This document shows positions 35,173 through 64,000 of a stretch of DNA of 64,000 nt, piece by piece. The notes below the pieces were generated by a model, which saw only the letters and a list, made by a program, of their open reading frames with translations, had not been told where the DNA came from and did not search any database. The DNA comes from Gadus chalcogrammus. Lineage: Eukaryota > Chordata > Actinopteri > Gadiformes > Gadidae. The position numbers and the translations under genes were made by a program. Position 1 is the first letter of the stretch. Every line of letters begins with the position of its first letter. The DNA is taken from the NCBI RefSeq assembly GCF_026213295.1, contig NC_079434.1, positions 9,443,477 through 9,507,476 on the forward strand, written 5' to 3'.

Positions 35173-36084
35173 ATATGTAAGGGATAATGCCCGACGAGGT
35201 GTCCATTATCAGGAATTAATGGACGACGTGGAGGCGTGAACCGTCCGACGCGAAGCGGAGGACGGTTGCCTCCGCGAAGTGGTCCGCCTGGAAGTAGAAA
35301 CAGTTACAAAGTAAAACATGTGTTGGGATGATGGAGAGGGTGTAAATGTTGTTACTCCGGGAGTGAGCAAGGCGATGGAGAGACTAACGAAAGCTTAGGC
35401 ACACGGCGAGTGAACTGCTCCATAGGATAAATTGCCGGCGAACCGCTCTATCGGAGCCTTCTCTCGGACGGACGCTAAAGTGTGTTGCATAGCGACCGTC
35501 GATGCATAGCGGCAGCCAGGAGGGACTACTTTTTTGTATTCTTTAACAAAACGGCTACTTTGACTTTCTTTGTTTCTTTTTAAATGTAGTGTGTCTATGA
35601 CTTTCGTTTCGCCATAACAGTAACCGTTGTATAAAAGCAATAGATCACTTCAGTCAGTGGCATGTGCTCATTATACCACTGTGAAGGGGGTCGCTGTGTC
35701 TATGACTTTCGCCATAACAGTAACCGTTGTATAAAAGCAATAGATCTCTTCAGTCAGTGGCATGTGCTCATTATACCACTGTGAAGGGGGTCGCCGGCCC
35801 TCCGCTGCGCGTCGGGGCCGTACAACGCCCATTAACAGTGGTATAATGAGCACATACCACAGCCTGGCGTGATCTATTGCTTAAGTATACATCCCTAGGT
35901 GAGCGGTGATTTGGCTCCGGGGGAGGGGGGTCAGGTCGTTGTCATGGCTCTCGTCAACATAAACATGAGTGTAAGATAAATGGCCGTCATTCAGTGTAAC
36001 GGTTGGTACCAGATCAGACTATAGTGATGCAGCAGTAGCATTGCGAAGAATTGGGTCGTGATATAAGTTACTGTCTTCAGGATC
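35173..36084. other. Spacer between satellite and kif9 (kif9 5' flank)
   Basis: About 0.9 kb of non-satellite DNA that must include the kif9 promoter and 5' leader. Its left part has GC-rich transposon-like pieces (CCGACGCGAAGCGGAGGACGG near 35250, and a related CCCCGACGCGCAGCGGAGGG near 35800). From about 35890 to the start codon I see no repeat, no clear TATA box and no upstream coding exon. Confidence 0.6.
35591..35882. repeat. Tandem duplication plus foldback element
   Basis: A segment of about 100 bp (GTGTCTATGACTTTCG... to GTGAAGGGGGTCGC) occurs twice, at 35591-35695 and 35696-35792. The second copy also forms one arm of a foldback: 35735-35782 pairs with 35835-35882 (48-bp arms starting AAGCAATAGATC, inner part GTGCTCATTATACCACTGT) around a GC-rich loop of about 50 bp. 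This is typical of a degenerate MITE. The family is not recognised. Confidence 0.75.
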
Positions 36085-47320
<11,236 letters not shown>

Positions 47321-47352
47321 GGGACCAGATTTTTGTGCAGACCATCGAACAC

Positions 47353-47358
47353 AATAAA
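47353..47358 (+). terminator. kif9: kif9 polyadenylation signal
   Basis: AATAAA 33 nt after the stop codon would give a very short 3' UTR. It is the first canonical signal on this strand downstream of the gene. Confidence 0.6.
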
Positions 47359-47496
47359 AAAGTTGCAGTATTCCTTTGAAAAGCTCTTATTTGAACAAAA
47401 GACACAATGCGGTGAATCGGCTTATTAAATGAAAAGTAAAATTTATTATTCCTGAACCACAAAATAGACTTCTTTGGTTGTACAAATCCCCTAGTT

Positions 47497-47753
47497 ACAG
47501 TCTGGTATGAGCTCTACACATCCACCCCATAATATCTCTGCCCCGCCCCCCTCCCACAGAGAACAGATGAACAAACACAGCATTAAAAAGGTGAATCCCA
47601 ACGTGTTGGAGAAAGCGTTACCTACTCAACTATAATATTTATATAAAAAAAAAGACATTCACGAATGTTTCCAACCAAAAACTGAATCTCAGTCAGCTCA
47701 ACATGGAAAGCTGTGATTAGTAGATTCTAGATTAAATTACAACGCCTGAGCAG
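47497..47753 (+). repeat. 258-bp duplicated segment, copy 2 (kif9/scrib intergenic)
   Basis: Second copy of the kif9 intron 12 segment, 177 nt after the kif9 stop. Near-identity implies a recent duplication or gene conversion. Confidence 0.95.
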
Positions 47754-47923
47754 CTCGCTGCCAGAACATCCCAACGACTTGATATCTGGAGAGAGAGGGG
47801 GGTTAAAGTAAAGTTGTGCCTAGAAGAGGTCTCTCCCATCATTTAAAACCATTAAAACCAATATACAAGCAGAGAGCTCCCAGCTGCAAGCCCGGTAACC
47901 ACTGGCCCGCATGGCTCAGTTCA

Positions 47924-47929
47924 TTTATT
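47924..47929 (-). terminator. scrib: Candidate scrib polyadenylation signal
   Basis: AATAAA on the minus strand about 1.2 kb after the scrib stop. Another lies at 47442-47447 and would make the scrib 3' UTR reach to within about 120 nt of the kif9 stop. Confidence 0.4.
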
Positions 47930-48569
47930 CCCCCCCCCCCCCCCCCCGAGTTAGCTTTCCATACAATATTCACACGATATTAAAGGATTTCTCAGTGGTA
48001 TCAGATTTAAATTAACCAAAGACGGATTCAAAACAATAGACATTATAACCCTGCCACCCTCAAGAGCCTCCTGATATGAAGAGAATGATTTATAGTTTAC
48101 AGCGACGCCCTTAAAAGGACGGGAGGAAAGTACCATAAGACCCCTGGCGATGGCGCTGTGACTGAGCTAGCGGTAGCTTTCTTTTACATTGTATTGTCTG
48201 CTAGCGTTGTAGCCTGTGGATGTAAACGGCGGTGGATGAACAGTAATGCTGGCGTCTCGTCAGGGTGGCTGGCGCAGGACTCTTGACGCTCTCTGCTCCA
48301 CTCCTCGGGTAGGCCGGGGCCTTCTTCGTTAGTTGCCTCGCAGGGCGTCATAAAATGTGTTTTTAAAATGCGTATACAAAATAGAAGGGTGATATTTGCT
48401 GTTACTTCCTTCATAGCTTGATAGTGTTAAAATAGGTTAAAAGGAAAAATAATCGACGTGACTTTGTGCTCTGAAGGGGCTTACAGCAGTAGGAAAAGGC
48501 TTAGATTCAAAGACTAAAATGTTCCAGACCAAAATAAACTTTGGATGTTAGAATCTTGTAGTGTATTTT

Positions 48570-48686
<117 letters not shown>

Positions 48687-49147
48687 GCGACGCGTGCACG
48701 TGAAGGCAGCAGGACGCGCACGCTACCCCTATAACATTTACAATCTAGTCACTCCGAATAATAACATTCCCAAAGTTAGTATTACAGCTACGATTATTTT
48801 CTTCCAGTCTACTTTTCTCTCTTTTTTTAAAAAACAGCAAAACAAAAAGATCAGCAGAAACTAAACATCGTCCCGGCGACTCGTCCCCTAGCAACACGTC
48901 CCATAGCAACGCTCCGCTTCACAGGCGTCGCAATGAACGCACACCGCCGGCTCTGTTGGCATGGCGACGAGGACCAGTGTGCTGGGACGCCCATCTTGTG
49001 TGGTGACTCATTTCCTGACCTGCCCCGCCTTCGTGGACGCAGCAGGAAGTGACTACTAGTGAAGAGTTTGGATCGTCGTTGTCGTCGTGGTTTCCACACA
49101 TCCGGTGGTCCTAAGCCGTTGTGTGTGTGTGTTCCTGTGTTCCGGGG

Positions 49148-63650
<14,503 letters not shown>

Positions 63651-64000
63651 CTAGGTAGAAACACAAGCACAGCAATGTAAGCCCCCTGCATGGCTCGTAG
63701 TAGAGGCAGACTCCAGGCCTGGAAGGCTATAAGTCCTGCCACTTTCTGGCTCAGCTTAAAGGCCAGTTGAGTCTACCCAACAGTTGAACATCTGAGCAGT
63801 ACGATTAGGTCAAAATACTGGGAAGAGTTAACATCTCAAACCAGTGAATTAACATCTCATAGCGGTGTTAACATCTCAGAGCAGTGTATTAACAGCAGAG
63901 CAACACAGGTTAGTCTGGTGGAGCGGTCAACATTACGCCTAGCCACAGCTTTTGTGGGGAGAAGTAATTATTATGGGATGATACACAAGATATATATTCC

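Noticed and set aside
35395..35853. Two minus-strand ORFs of 60 and 81 codons upstream of kif9
   Set aside because: They lie across the foldback and duplicated segment and show no recognisable domain. The second is mostly palindrome sequence.

Overview
The window is vertebrate genomic DNA, almost certainly from a teleost fish. It has spliced genes with short GT-AG introns, very abundant (AC)n microsatellites, a tRNA-derived SINE with a teleost-style tail, and a DIRS-type retrotransposon. The repeat style would suit a gadid, but the species cannot be fixed from sequence alone.

Layout. (1) 1-1710: three copies of a non-autonomous transposon-like repeat, two direct and one inverted. (2) 1931-35154: about 27 kb of one satellite array with a basic 47-bp unit (consensus start GTGTTACCCCTTATG, end CCAATAAAAAACAACA). 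It includes shorter and longer variant units and several levels of higher-order repeats (about 1.4, 1.6-1.8, 2.64, 3.1 and 4.32 kb). (3) 9092-15242: a structurally complete, probably young DIRS-like tyrosine-recombinase retrotransposon inserted in that array. Its three ORFs on the minus strand (Gag, RT/RNase H, tyrosine recombinase) are all open. It has inverted terminal repeats and the diagnostic internal complementary region, and unoccupied copies of its target survive elsewhere in the satellite. (4) 35173-36084: a short repeat-scarred spacer that must hold the promoter of the next gene. (5) 36085-47320, plus strand: the complete kinesin-9 gene kif9, 20 coding exons reconstructed by phase-consistent splicing to a predicted 781-residue protein. 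(6) 49148-63650, minus strand: the last 16 recognised coding exons of the polarity scaffold gene scrib (scribble), about 598 residues from the proline-rich region after the PDZ domains to the stop. The LRR and PDZ exons lie beyond the right edge.

kif9 and scrib are convergent, with stop codons only about 1.8 kb apart. The kif9 product is a ciliary/axonemal microtubule motor and Scribble is a basolateral polarity scaffold. Their neighbourhood implies no shared pathway, though their 3' ends may interact.

Most notable: an intact DIRS element with exact empty-site paralogues; the nested satellite architecture with one out-of-place junction at about 29.4 kb; minisatellites in kif9 that begin at 5' splice sites and multiply donor-like GTAA motifs, in one case in frame as 9-codon units; a frame-shifting candidate exon in scrib behind a polypyrimidine tract of about 200 nt; and a 104-bp hairpin 29 nt downstream of a scrib 5' splice site.
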